DNA from: Spinacia oleracea
Lineage: Eukaryota > Streptophyta > Magnoliopsida > Caryophyllales > Amaranthaceae
Assembly: GCF_020520425.1 (NCBI RefSeq)
Contig: NC_079489.1
Location: 18,004,001 to 18,068,000 of the forward strand
Direction of reading: 5' to 3'
DNA: 64,000 bases
This document shows, in pieces, positions 1 through 9,286 of the stretch. The notes under the pieces are model-generated. The model had not been told where the DNA came from and did not search any database. It saw only the letters and a program-made list of their open reading frames with translations. A program made the position numbers and the translations under genes. Position 1 is the first letter of the stretch. Every line of letters starts with the position of its first letter.

Positions 1-1201
1 TGGCAGAAATTATCACTGAAGAGCCATAGCATTCCTTGGAAATAGCTTGAGCGTAGGACTTAATTTCTGGAGAATCAATTATATCTCCCAGTTGACAGTA
101 AAATAATTCCAAAGCTTCCGCATCAGAGAGAACCTCCATTTCTATCTCCCTATCAGCCATGACATTGCATATATCCAGAGACCTAGTAGCCAATACCAAC
201 CAACAACTATTCTCTGGATCAGGATTTGGTATTCCAACTTCATGCAAGTTAATTGATTCCCAAACATCATCCAAAAGCACCAGAAACTTTCCGTCTACTA
301 GAGCCTGATGAATAAGATGTGAAATTTCATGCTCTGAGCAGGACTCTTGTACATTCAATGACAACTGTTGTACAATCTCATCTCGTACATGTTATTGATG
401 AGCAAACCTGGGGACAGTCACAAAAAGGACTTGGTCAAACAACTCCTTTGTTGCAGAATGATGGAACAAGTTTTTTAGCATGGTAGTTTTGCCACTACCC
501 CCTCTTCCATAAACACCTATTCTTCTGCGATTAGAATCCTGAAAGGCTTCAAAAATCTTCTCTAGAGTACAATGAATTGATCTCTTCATATTAACTTTTG
601 GTAGTGAAAGAACCTCCTCTGTTCCACTGATTTCAGCCTGAAATGAAAACCTGTCGACTGCTTCATTCTGGACGCAATTGTTAATTTCCACAGATGAAGT
701 AGCCCTTACATCACTTTTCATAGCAATTTGGCCAAACAGAAACTCTGATAAAGATGGTTCGCTCATTTGAAATTCAGCTTCTAGATCATGTGACATCTGC
801 GAATGCTCTGTTGTCTCGAACGCTTCTCCAGGGACATGAATATCAGTACTTACAGTTGAAGGGCTTCCATTGTTAGTACTTGGAGAAGATGGGCTGACAA
901 CTTCAGGTTTCAATGCATTTTTGTCACCTGGTCCAGGTACAGAAGCTGCAGCAGAGATGTTTGCCTCAATAGATCTGTATAATTCAGTTTCTAGATCATG
1001 TGAAATCTCCATTTGTTCTGATGCACCAGAATGTGTGTCAAGGTCACTCTCTATTTCTATTTCGCAACCACGTTATGTCCTACTGATTGATTCAGTAGCT
1101 GGCTGACTTGGAATCCTTCTTGTCGTGGTGTCTGCCACTAGAAAATCTTGTTTCCTTCTAGGTACAGGAGTTGAAGAAATTTTATCTGTAAAAGTAGCCA
1201 T
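1..1201 (-). pseudogene. NB-ARC (NBS-LRR type) resistance gene, 5' part, broken
   Basis: Reading the minus strand from an ATG at 1201, one frame gives a Ser/Glu-rich N-terminal region and then a P-loop (GRGGSGKTT, near 500). Past position 392 the same frame gives a kinase-2 motif (FLVLLDDVWE) and an RNBS-B-like stretch (WLVLATRS), running off the left window edge. This order is that of an NB-ARC ATPase switch, as in intracellular plant immune receptors. Two in-frame TAA codons interrupt it: one at 1073-1075 and one at 392-394, where the context suggests an ancestral Gln. The N-terminal half holds two copies of an SHDLE[TA]E motif and is not a recognisable CC or TIR domain. The stop at 1073 could lie in an unrecognised intron, but the stop at 392 sits inside the conserved domain, so a full product is unlikely. 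GLPL, MHD and LRR segments lie outside the window. Confidence 0.8.
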
Positions 1202-1893
1202 ATTAGGAAAACAGAATAAGAAATTAACTGTATGTCCCAAAATCCAGAGATATAAATGAGCCTCAATACCAAACAGCAATTTCAGCATAACAACACTATT
1301 GTGGTCGTCAAACCAAAGCCATATCCAGAGACTCAGTCCCTTTGGGACAAAATGGCTTTTAACCACGAGCTATATGAATGTTTATATACTCAAAACTTGA
1401 TAATAACAGATTTTGGTACGATTTAATTAGCAACAGTTGCATCATGCATAGCAGCATAGGCAGGTTACTAGACTTACTACCATTCCTTCATATAAATGTT
1501 CATTTTATATATATAAAAAAAGAAAGTATTATGTAACACCTTTGAAAAAGGAGTATAAACATAAGAGAACAAGTTCTTCTGTAAAGGCAAGTTATAGATT
1601 AAGCCATTTCCTTCGAACCTCCCAAAAGTCCCCGCCGCATTAGCCCATAATGCCGCCAAAAAAGGTGACATTGTCCCACATCAAATCAAAAGACAAAGGA
1701 CCACCTGAACAGACACCAGAGTAAAAATCTGATTTTTTTCAGTTAAGCTATTAAGCAACAAATCTGATTTTTCAGTTAAGCTATGACACAATCCCACTTG
1801 TTTTTTGCTAATTAGATCTGGAAAGCTGATTTCTAATTGGCTGAAGGTAAGAGTTGTAAGTTGTAATTGATGCATGCATTTCCTTATGGATTA
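1202..1893. other. 5' flank of the NB-ARC gene, nothing else recognised
   Basis: AT-rich non-coding sequence. Short open frames here have no recognisable domain. I see no clear TATA box or mobile element before the Stowaway element that follows. Confidence 0.4.
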
Positions 1894-2217
1894 CTCCCTC
1901 CGTCCCAAAATTATAGTCCTGTTTTCTAAATCGGGCGTCCCAAAATTATAATCCTGTTTCTATTTTTGTCTATTAAGGTCCCCACTTTCTCATGTACCAT
2001 ATTAATTAAAAAATGCATTGAAAACACAACAAAACAAAATAAGTACTATATTCCACTTTCCCTTGTACTATATTTTTCTTTCTCATACTTTATTACACTT
2101 TTCCATACAAACCAATCATCATTTGTACGTTATTATACTTTTTTATGTACTATATTCCATTTTTCTTAAAATTCGTGTTTTTGGTCAAACGGGACTATAA
2201 TTATGGGACGGAGGGAG
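1894..2217. mobile_element. Stowaway-type MITE 1
   Basis: The element begins CTCCCTCCGTCCC and ends with the inverted GGGACGGAGGGAG, flanked by TA on both sides (1892-1893 and 2218-2219). These are the terminal repeat and target duplication of Stowaway (Tc1/mariner-derived) MITEs. It is about 324 bp with no coding capacity. The second element at 6358-6673 is closely related in its interior as well. Confidence 0.92.
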
Positions 2218-2219
2218 TA

Positions 2220-3827
2220 CTTGAAATAGGAGAATATGGAATTTAAATGTCTGATGAGTACTGTGTCATTCATTGTTTGCACATACCACAGTAGTCATTG
2301 ATGAAGTGTCACATTATATGTAGCTACTTATACATGTATACTTGTATAGTAGTTTGAGTTATAATCCGTTGTATTTTTATCTTTATATCGACATAGGGAT
2401 AAAGTAAAGACTCAGAGTTTAGACCATATTCCTTAAAAATGATCACTGAAAGAAGATCCTAGTGAATGATTTCAAGTGCAATTAGTTTCCGATAGCCAAT
2501 ATATGTTGTCAATTTCCACTTATACTTTCTTTAGCATGTAATTTTGTTTTGGTGGTGTTAAGGAGAACACATAATGATATTTCAAAAATTTACTCCATTT
2601 AAAAGAACAAGCACTTAGAAAACTGTGCAGCTTATCATACTGCATTCAGAAATCAAACGATCAATAAACTCAAATATAAGAGGGATTACTTGTCCAAAGT
2701 GCTTTAAAAAAGTAACAAAACTAGTCCTCTCATTTTGTTGAAAGCGAAACTAGTTAAACCCAAGCAATCTATGGTTCATATCATGTTCACAGTTTTCCAT
2801 TTTTCCATATCGTTTCTGAAAGCAATTTTGGTAGTGTATTTATGGGTTGTATACGAGTTACACCTTTTGGTTCATGTTATTTGTAGACTTAGAGTATGTA
2901 GTTTGTGTTTTTTGTGTGAACAGTCAAGATGATATGTCCACCAAGAATAAAATAAGAAGGGAAGACAAAAAAAGGACATTCCTCAAAACGAACAATTGCT
3001 GCAGATTATCTGCTCACTAATGAACATGACGATATAACAATTATTCTTATTTAAAATAAGTCCCCATTTCCCTTGGACAACAGGAGTATGCCCAAAAAGC
3101 AGATAGATTGGATTATTTACTGGATACTGAAAAAGCATACTCCAGAAACTTCCCAACTACAACAAAAAGTTGACCTTAGTTATGGTCAACATGCCTTCTA
3201 CAAAACTAGCCACTTAGCTCAAGCAAAATAACCCCCCCACCCCACCCCACACCACATCCCATCCAAATGGCGGAAAAGGACACCAAAAAAAGTTGGAAGA
3301 AGTCTTTGAATAAAAAAAATTCCATCTCATAAATTATGATACCCAGTCTTTGATGACATCTACCCTACATTGAGATCAATAGGTTCAATGGTCAAAGTCG
3401 AATACTAATCTCCATCATCACGACTTACAAAAAATGAGGACTTTTTCAGAAACTTCTAAAATTGTTCACTACAAATAATATGTATGAGATGATTGAAGAT
3501 TTGAAATTATTTCAGAAATAACTTTTGTTCATACAAATCCAAATTATAAATGAAGCACTTATGATGATTTATGTCCTACCCATCTAACAACATGGGCTAG
3601 GTGTTTTTACTAATTACTACTATGTATGTTTTACTACTTCACTTCATCAAATTACACAATAAACTTGATTGCAATAACATTCAAAGATCATCAAGCAGAC
3701 GTGAAAGAAGACATGGTTCCTAAAGCCAATCAAGAAGTCATCCTAGCAAGCTGTTATCATATACAAAAAGCAAAAGCAGAAAATGGCATTGTTTGAAATC
3801 AAACCATGACTTACGGTAAAGGCAAGC
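2220..3827. other. Intergenic, nothing recognised
   Basis: AT-rich sequence without long open frames, conserved motifs or obvious terminal repeats. A C-rich run (ACCCCCCCACCCC-like, about 3230-3255) is the only compositional oddity. Confidence 0.5.
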
Positions 3828-4976
3828 TTATATTGATCTAAATTTCATGAAGCGAAACGATTTTTTTTTTTTTATAAATAACTCACCATGACTAAGACTG
3901 CCAACTTCATCATGATAGCCAGACTGCCAAGATTGTTCCAGATTTCTTAATACCTTCTTACTGAAGTCATAACCTCCCAAGAGCATAAGCAAAACCTCCG
4001 ACGTGTTTGGTCTGAGCTTTGATGAGAACTGAACACAAGAGAGTGCAACATCAATAAAGCGTATCATCTCATCCTCTGGAAAGTCAGATAAAGCTGGATC
4101 AACAATCTCACGAATCATATCAGTTTTCCGTAGTTCCAAAATCCAATCCACCAGCGTAACCCCACTGCCATCTCTCTGAAACTTGTGAACTCTCCTGCCA
4201 TCTCTCTGAAACTCGTGAACTCTCCTGCCACTGATGACTTCAAGTAAAATAATTCCAAAGCTATAAACATCAACCTTCTCTGTACATCTTCCTGTAACCA
4301 AGTATTCAGGATCCGTATATACATATGATCCAGAAATTACGCCACTATATTGTGATTCATCATCATCAAACAACTGTGCTATGCGGAAACCTGCTATTTT
4401 GGGATTGAAGTTACTATCAAGAAATATATTATCAGGATTGATATCACGATGTACAAGACGACGACTAGCCCCCTCTTGAAGATAGTCAAGACCACGAGCA
4501 ATGCCAATGCATATAGAAGCTCTAGTAGGCCAATCTATCGCCTCAGACTTACTAACTAACAACTGATCCAGCCTGTCATACCCAAGAAACTCATACACAA
4601 AAATCATATGATCACCCTCAATACAGCAACCGATCAACTCAACCACATTCCGATGCCGGATTCTGGACATCACATTAATAAAAGAAGTAAAATCCGAATC
4701 TCGCTTCTGATTTACACCCCCCTTTCTATGTGATAGCACTGCCACCTCAGTCCCATCTTCTAAAGTGCCCTTATAGTAAGATGTAAACCCACCCTTGCCT
4801 ATAAGTGAGCTGGAGTTAAAGTTATCTGTTGCCTTCTGCAGCTCTTTCCAGGTAAACAATCTGACATTTTTTAATAGGGTATCGTCTTTAATTTCCTCTT
4901 GATTACGCACCAATTTCACTTTATAACCCCAACAGCTCCTCACACCACCCAAATCACCGAAACAAGTACCAGTCAT
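3828..4976 (-). CDS. Receptor-like cytoplasmic kinase, probable pseudokinase (CRPK1-like)
   Basis: An uninterrupted frame of 382 aa carries a kinase domain (about residues 52-330) with no signal peptide or membrane segment. Motifs such as FTWKELQKATDNF, RHRNVVELIGCC and ICIGIARGLDYL resemble the plant RLCK group that includes cold-responsive protein kinase 1. The glycine loop is GKGGFTSYYKG (60-70). The VAIK lysine is missing (VAVL, 78-81), HRD is kept (176-178) and DFG has become AGF (195-197), so phosphotransfer is doubtful and a scaffold or decoy role is possible. A 30-bp tandem duplication adds ten residues (GRRVH[EK]FQRD twice, near 250-269). The C-terminal tail after residue about 355 is Lys-rich and may be read-through past a splice donor (GGTGAGTT just after SLSH). 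It is divergently paired with the paralog at 7151-8182; both share an N-terminal CWGYK motif. The start could be a few codons downstream. Confidence 0.82.
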   Translation of the reverse strand: MTGTCFGDLGGVRSCWGYKVKLVRNQEEIKDDTLLKNVRLFTWKELQKATDNFNSSSLIGKGGFTSYYKGTLEDGTEVAVLSHRKGGVNQKRDSDFTSFINVMSRIRHRNVVELIGCCIEGDHMIFVYEFLGYDRLDQLLVSKSEAIDWPTRASICIGIARGLDYLQEGASRRLVHRDINPDNIFLDSNFNPKIAGFRIAQLFDDDESQYSGVISGSYVYTDPEYLVTGRCTEKVDVYSFGIILLEVISGRRVHEFQRDGRRVHKFQRDGSGVTLVDWILELRKTDMIREIVDPALSDFPEDEMIRFIDVALSCVQFSSKLRPNTSEVLLMLLGGYDFSKKVLRNLEQSWQSGYHDEVGSLSHGELFIKKKKSFRFMKFRSI

Positions 4977-5593
4977 TTCTGATTATCACTGCAATTTCTC
5001 CAATACCCAGATCAAATTCAGACAAATTCAGCAGTTTAAAGACGATGGGCTGTCCAAAATTCACATAATTTCAACGGAAATTAACTCATCTGAAAAGGAA
5101 TTACAACAACAAATGAAGAATTACAAGTCATTCTGATTAAATTACAAAATAAGTTCATGCAATGAATTTAGCAATTGTTAGATTGTAAACACGAGAGCAT
5201 TATATATGCAACATGGAGGATGAATTGTATGTTCTTCTCGAGTGTAGGACCTAATTTGCGTGAAAAGAACAGTAGATTATGTACCTGGAATTGGATTGAA
5301 ATGTAGAGATTTGATTAATAAAAGAAAGCACCGGAGATTCCGCATCAATGACACCGTAACACACTGACTGGAGAATTGCTCGTCAAAAGTCAATTTTTGT
5401 GTAATCAGTCTGACTTAAAACAATTAGATTTTTTTTCCCGGAAATCATCCGATGTCGGAGCATTGTGTGGGGGAAAACGGATGCAGCAGTCTATGTGGAC
5501 CGTGAGTGATTTTTATTTTGACTTTTCAGATTTTACAAAATTAGTGTAGCCAGGTTTTCCAAGTTTTTTTTGGTTGAAGTGTAAAAATAACTA
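4977..5593. other. 5' flank of the minus-strand kinase
   Basis: Non-coding sequence upstream of the minus-strand kinase gene. It is part of the 2.2-kb divergent intergenic region shared with the plus-strand paralog. No unambiguous TATA box was picked out. A Stowaway-type element begins at 5594. Confidence 0.4.
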
Positions 5594-5888
5594 CTCCCTT
5601 CGTCCTTTAATACTCGTATTGGTTTGACCGGTGTGGAATTTAAGTCACTTGAATTCACTTATTAATTTAATAGGTGTTATTTGATAGTGGATTACTCCGT
5701 ATTTTTTTAATATAGTTAGTGAAAAATGGGTAAGGGGTGAGAAGTGGGGGGTGGGAGTGTGAATGGGTTAGTAGGTAAGTGTGCGAAATAATATAACATT
5801 GGTGAATAATTCTATTTATACAAGCGGTGCAAGTATTAAGGGACGGCCCGAAAAGAAAAGCGGTGCAATTATTAAGGGATGGAGGGAG
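5594..5888. mobile_element. Stowaway-like MITE 2
   Basis: Starts CTCCCTTCGTCC and ends with inverted GGATGGAGGGAG, flanked by TA (5592-5593, 5889-5890). It is about 295 bp. The interior differs from the other two Stowaways in the window, so it belongs to a separate subfamily with the same terminal repeat. Confidence 0.82.
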
Positions 5889-5890
5889 TA

Positions 5891-6357
5891 TCACGGAGTA
5901 CTACGTATACATTGCAATTGTTTATTTGATGATCGGAAAACTCATCATATTATTAGATTTAGGAATAGATTAAGCATTTTTATCTGTCACCCAAGTATGA
6001 ATAAATATATCAACTGTAATAGCTTCATCATAGTATTTGAATCAAGGCCAAGCTCTTCCTACTCTTAAGAAGCACGAGGGTAAAACCATTATACTCTATG
6101 TAAAATCACATGTATATTTAAAATGTTTTAATATTATTTCACAATGAAAACACAACGAAAGCGGACAAGAAACCTCTCCTCACCTCTCCCTCTCATTATA
6201 TCATTTATGTTTTACGATATAATGGAGGAAAAACATAATTTGGTCGTTGGATGTGGACCCCACTAACAATAATTTTGATGGAATTAGAATTGGACGGTGA
6301 TTTTCTTAACGGAGAAAGTTTGAGTTGGATATATTAAAAAAAACCTATAAGGTACTA
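5891..6357. other. Intergenic, nothing recognised
   Basis: AT-rich sequence between two Stowaway elements in the divergent region of the kinase pair. No coding potential or repeat structure is visible. Confidence 0.4.
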
Positions 6358-6673
6358 CTCCCTCTGTCCCAAAATTATCTTCCTGCTTTCCTAAATGAGC
6401 GTCCCAAAATTATCTTCCTGTTTCTAATTTTGGCTACTAAGGTCCCCACTTTCTCATGTACTATATTAATTAAAATTAATTGAAAACCCCACCCATGTAC
6501 TATATTACACTTTTCCCATGTACTATATTCTTTTTCACATGTACTTTATTCCACTTTTCCATACAACTCAATCATCATTTGTACTTTATTCCACTTTTTC
6601 ATGTACTATATTAAACTTTTCTTAAAATCCGTGTTTTTGGTCAAACAAGAAGATAATTATGAGACGGAGGGAG
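6358..6673. mobile_element. Stowaway-type MITE 3
   Basis: Starts CTCCCTCTGTCCC and ends AGACGGAGGGAG in inverted orientation, with TA on each side (6356-6357, 6674-6675). It is about 316 bp. The interior closely matches the element at 1894-2217, including the GGTCCCCACTTTCTCATGTAC block, so both belong to one subfamily. Confidence 0.92.
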
Positions 6674-6675
6674 TA

Positions 6676-7150
6676 GTTATTTCAAAAGTGACAACTTTAA
6701 AAGATTCGTAGAAAAAATAAATGAAAATAATGTGAATCCAACGCAACTTACCAGACTCAGTTAATGGGTTAAGTCAAATTTTAAAGTCCTGTTTTTGGGT
6801 TAAGTCAATTCTTCATTCTTCATTCTTCATTCTTCATTCTTCATTCCTCAGTTCTGAATTTCAATTTCTAACTTCCGTAGTTTCTTCCAGCCTTCCAGGT
6901 ACACTATCTTGCATTACTTAATATTTTCTAACCACAATTCAATTGCAGAATTATTACTTTCAGTAGCATCATCTATTTGTCTAAGCTACTGTCATCTTGC
7001 AAACCCTATTTCACTTTGTTTTTTCTCCGATTTTGCACAAATTTAGCACAACCCATCATCATTCAACTGCTTCTGATCCGTTTTTTACATCTGGGTAGTG
7101 GGTACTAGAAATTTTTCATAATCTGTATCTGATTTGGGAAACTGGGTAGT
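6676..7150 (+). promoter_or_regulatory. 5' region of the plus-strand RLCK gene, with a 7-bp microsatellite
   Basis: The proximal promoter or leader of the gene at 7151. It contains about six tandem copies of ATTCTTC (6808-6850), a pyrimidine-rich strand typical of plant 5' leaders. An AG-terminated pyrimidine stretch could mark a leader intron, but this is not certain. Confidence 0.4.
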
Positions 7151-8182
7151 ATGAAGTGTTGTTGGGGTTATAAATCAAAGATGGCCTGTAACCATCAAGA
7201 AAACATTGAAAACGATGAAATATCTAAATTAAAAGCAGGAATTGGGGATTCAGCAATACGATTTTCCTTTAAAGAGTTACAGAAGGCAACAAACAATTTC
7301 AGCACAAAATTGGGCATAGGCGATCTTTCAACTTGCCATAAGGGCACTTTAGAAAATGGGACTGTTGTGGCAGTTAAGGTGCTTAGGCCGCGGAACGCGG
7401 ATATTAGAATGTATATAGAATTAAGGGTATTGATCAATGTAATGTCCGAAATTAGGCATCAGAATGTGGTTGAATTTATTGGATGTTGTGTTGAGGATGA
7501 TCATGTAATTATTGTGTATGAGTTCATGGAAGGTGGTAGCTTAGCTTCTTTATTAGATGATGAAGTTTCTAAGTTAAGCTGGCCTATGAGAGCTTCTATA
7601 TGTCTTGGCATCGCTCGTGGTCTTGAATGTCTTGACGGTAAGATTCTGCATCGCGATATTAGGCCTAATAACGTACTTCTTGACAATAGCTTCAATCCTA
7701 AAATTATGGATTTTGGGATAATGCACATATTTACTGACTATGCATCAGATGAGGGTGATAGAATTCCCAAAAATATAGGTTATATTGATAGGGAATACAT
7801 GACTACTGGACATATGACAACCAAGGGAGATGTTTATGCCTTTGGGGTTGTTCTCCTTGAAGTCATTAGTGGTAAGAGAGTTCCACAGTTTCTGAAAGAT
7901 TGCAATGACAGTGGTAGGAGACTTGCGCAGTGTCTGCAAGCTGGCAAGAATTTGGTGGATTGGGCTCGACAACTTGGTCAAGATGGTAGTTTTCTAGAGA
8001 TAATTGATCCCACTTTATCCGAGTTTCCAGAAGATGAGGTGAAACGTTTTATCGACGTTGCTCTCTCTTGTGTCCGTTTATCGTCAAACCTGAGACCAAG
8101 CATGTCCGAGGTTTCTCTCTTGCTCTCTGGAGGCCATGACTTGAGTAAGAACACTCAAAACAACCCAGCGGAGGCTTGGTAG
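7151..8182 (+). CDS. Receptor-like cytoplasmic kinase (CRPK1-like paralog)
   Basis: Single open frame of 343 aa with one kinase domain (about 38-325) and no signal peptide or membrane span. N-terminal cysteines (MKCCWGYK) could be lipidated. The VAIK lysine is present (VAVK, K76), as are HRD (167-169) and DFG (187-189). The glycine loop is degenerate (GIGDLSTCHKG, 55-65) and the APE motif reads DRE (213-215). It may therefore be a weak or atypical kinase rather than a clean pseudokinase. It is clearly the paralog of the minus-strand gene at 3828-4976, sharing KELQKAT, NVMSxIRH, FNPKI and LRPxxSEV. The start is the first ATG in frame, right after the leader. The stop follows PAEAW; a downstream GTGAGTAATT could be a splice donor in an ancestral gene with a longer tail. 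Confidence 0.85.
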   Translation: MKCCWGYKSKMACNHQENIENDEISKLKAGIGDSAIRFSFKELQKATNNFSTKLGIGDLSTCHKGTLENGTVVAVKVLRPRNADIRMYIELRVLINVMSEIRHQNVVEFIGCCVEDDHVIIVYEFMEGGSLASLLDDEVSKLSWPMRASICLGIARGLECLDGKILHRDIRPNNVLLDNSFNPKIMDFGIMHIFTDYASDEGDRIPKNIGYIDREYMTTGHMTTKGDVYAFGVVLLEVISGKRVPQFLKDCNDSGRRLAQCLQAGKNLVDWARQLGQDGSFLEIIDPTLSEFPEDEVKRFIDVALSCVRLSSNLRPSMSEVSLLLSGGHDLSKNTQNNPAEAW

Positions 8183-9226
8183 TCCCGCACTTCTGATGAC
8201 GTCAATCATAGTGAGTAATTACTTATTTTTGTTCCTCTTTATGCAGCTTGTTTAATTAGTGATGTCATGAGAGACTGCTTCTATTATAGTGGCCAGGTTG
8301 CTATTAGATGTATTAATCTTCCTTGTATTTTCTCTTTTTACACCTTAACTCTGACTGTTATACAACCATTAATGAAAGTTACAGAAGAAAATTCAGAACC
8401 TCTTACTCCAAGTAACCAGCTAAACTAAACTACCAACTGTTTTGACTCTATTAATGTAAGCTCCAATTGCTGTCATATGACTCATATCCTGTACATATTC
8501 TATCCAACTTTATAATATGGGCTTATAGAAGTAATAGAACTGTTGCATCCAGTTTTATATGTTCTGATGAAAGCATATGATAGATTAACATCCATAAAGA
8601 AATATGATTCGGGAAATAATCCAAGAATTAAGTCAACAGATGCCATAAGACCACAAATAATAGAACCTTTCCAAGCCCAGATTATGTGATTTTTTTAACA
8701 TCATCAGCAATTATGTGAATAGTTTGTATGATGATTTATTTGATAGTATCTTATAATATATGACTTATGTGTAGTACTCCATAAAATTATATATTGCGTC
8801 TAAATATGTACTGTAACAGTTAATTTGAGGTACAAATGCTTATTAATTTTAATAGTAGTATGCAACCTATTCCAATTCTAGGTTCAATTTTATAAACCTG
8901 GCTGGCTTGTTTTTTTTAAAACTAAATCTCAGGTGCTTCTCATCTAGCATTTATTTAGAATTAAACTGTGAGCAATTTTGGACTGTAGGAAAATGTTGAT
9001 CACAAGTTGTAAAAATTTTAATGCAGAATTTGCCTATTCCTTGGTTAATCATTAACATAAATCAATTAAAATCCTAAGCATTGTTAGCCGCCGTTAATTA
9101 AAAAACATAGTTTGGTACATTTTTCGTTTTCATACATTTAGTTTTTAAAAAGTCAAACATGGGTATTCTTGTCAAAATAAGAACAGACAAAAAAGTCAAA
9201 CCTGGGATCTATTTTGGCTTGTTGCA
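8183..9226. other. Intergenic, with promoter-proximal W-box-like motifs
   Basis: AT-rich sequence between the RLCK gene and lectin kinase 1. The last 130 bp hold AAAGTCAAAC twice, which on the other strand reads TTTGACTTT, a WRKY-type W-box core (TTGACT). The same motif recurs upstream of lectin kinase 2. No other feature is seen. Confidence 0.4.
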
Positions 9227-9234
9227 TATAAATA
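9227..9234 (+). promoter_or_regulatory. TATA box of lectin receptor kinase 1
   Basis: TATAAATA lies 53 bp upstream of the ATG at 9287, leaving room for a leader of roughly 25-30 nt. W-box-like motifs sit just upstream, which would suit defence-linked induction; that regulation is inferred. Confidence 0.55.
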
Positions 9235-9286
9235 AGTTATTCAAGGGAAGCAGGAAAAGATATGGACCAAAATCCCATTCAATTCA

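Noticed and set aside
870-1106. Plus-strand frame opposite the NB-ARC gene.
   Set aside because: It is a shadow of the minus-strand coding sequence with no domain of its own.
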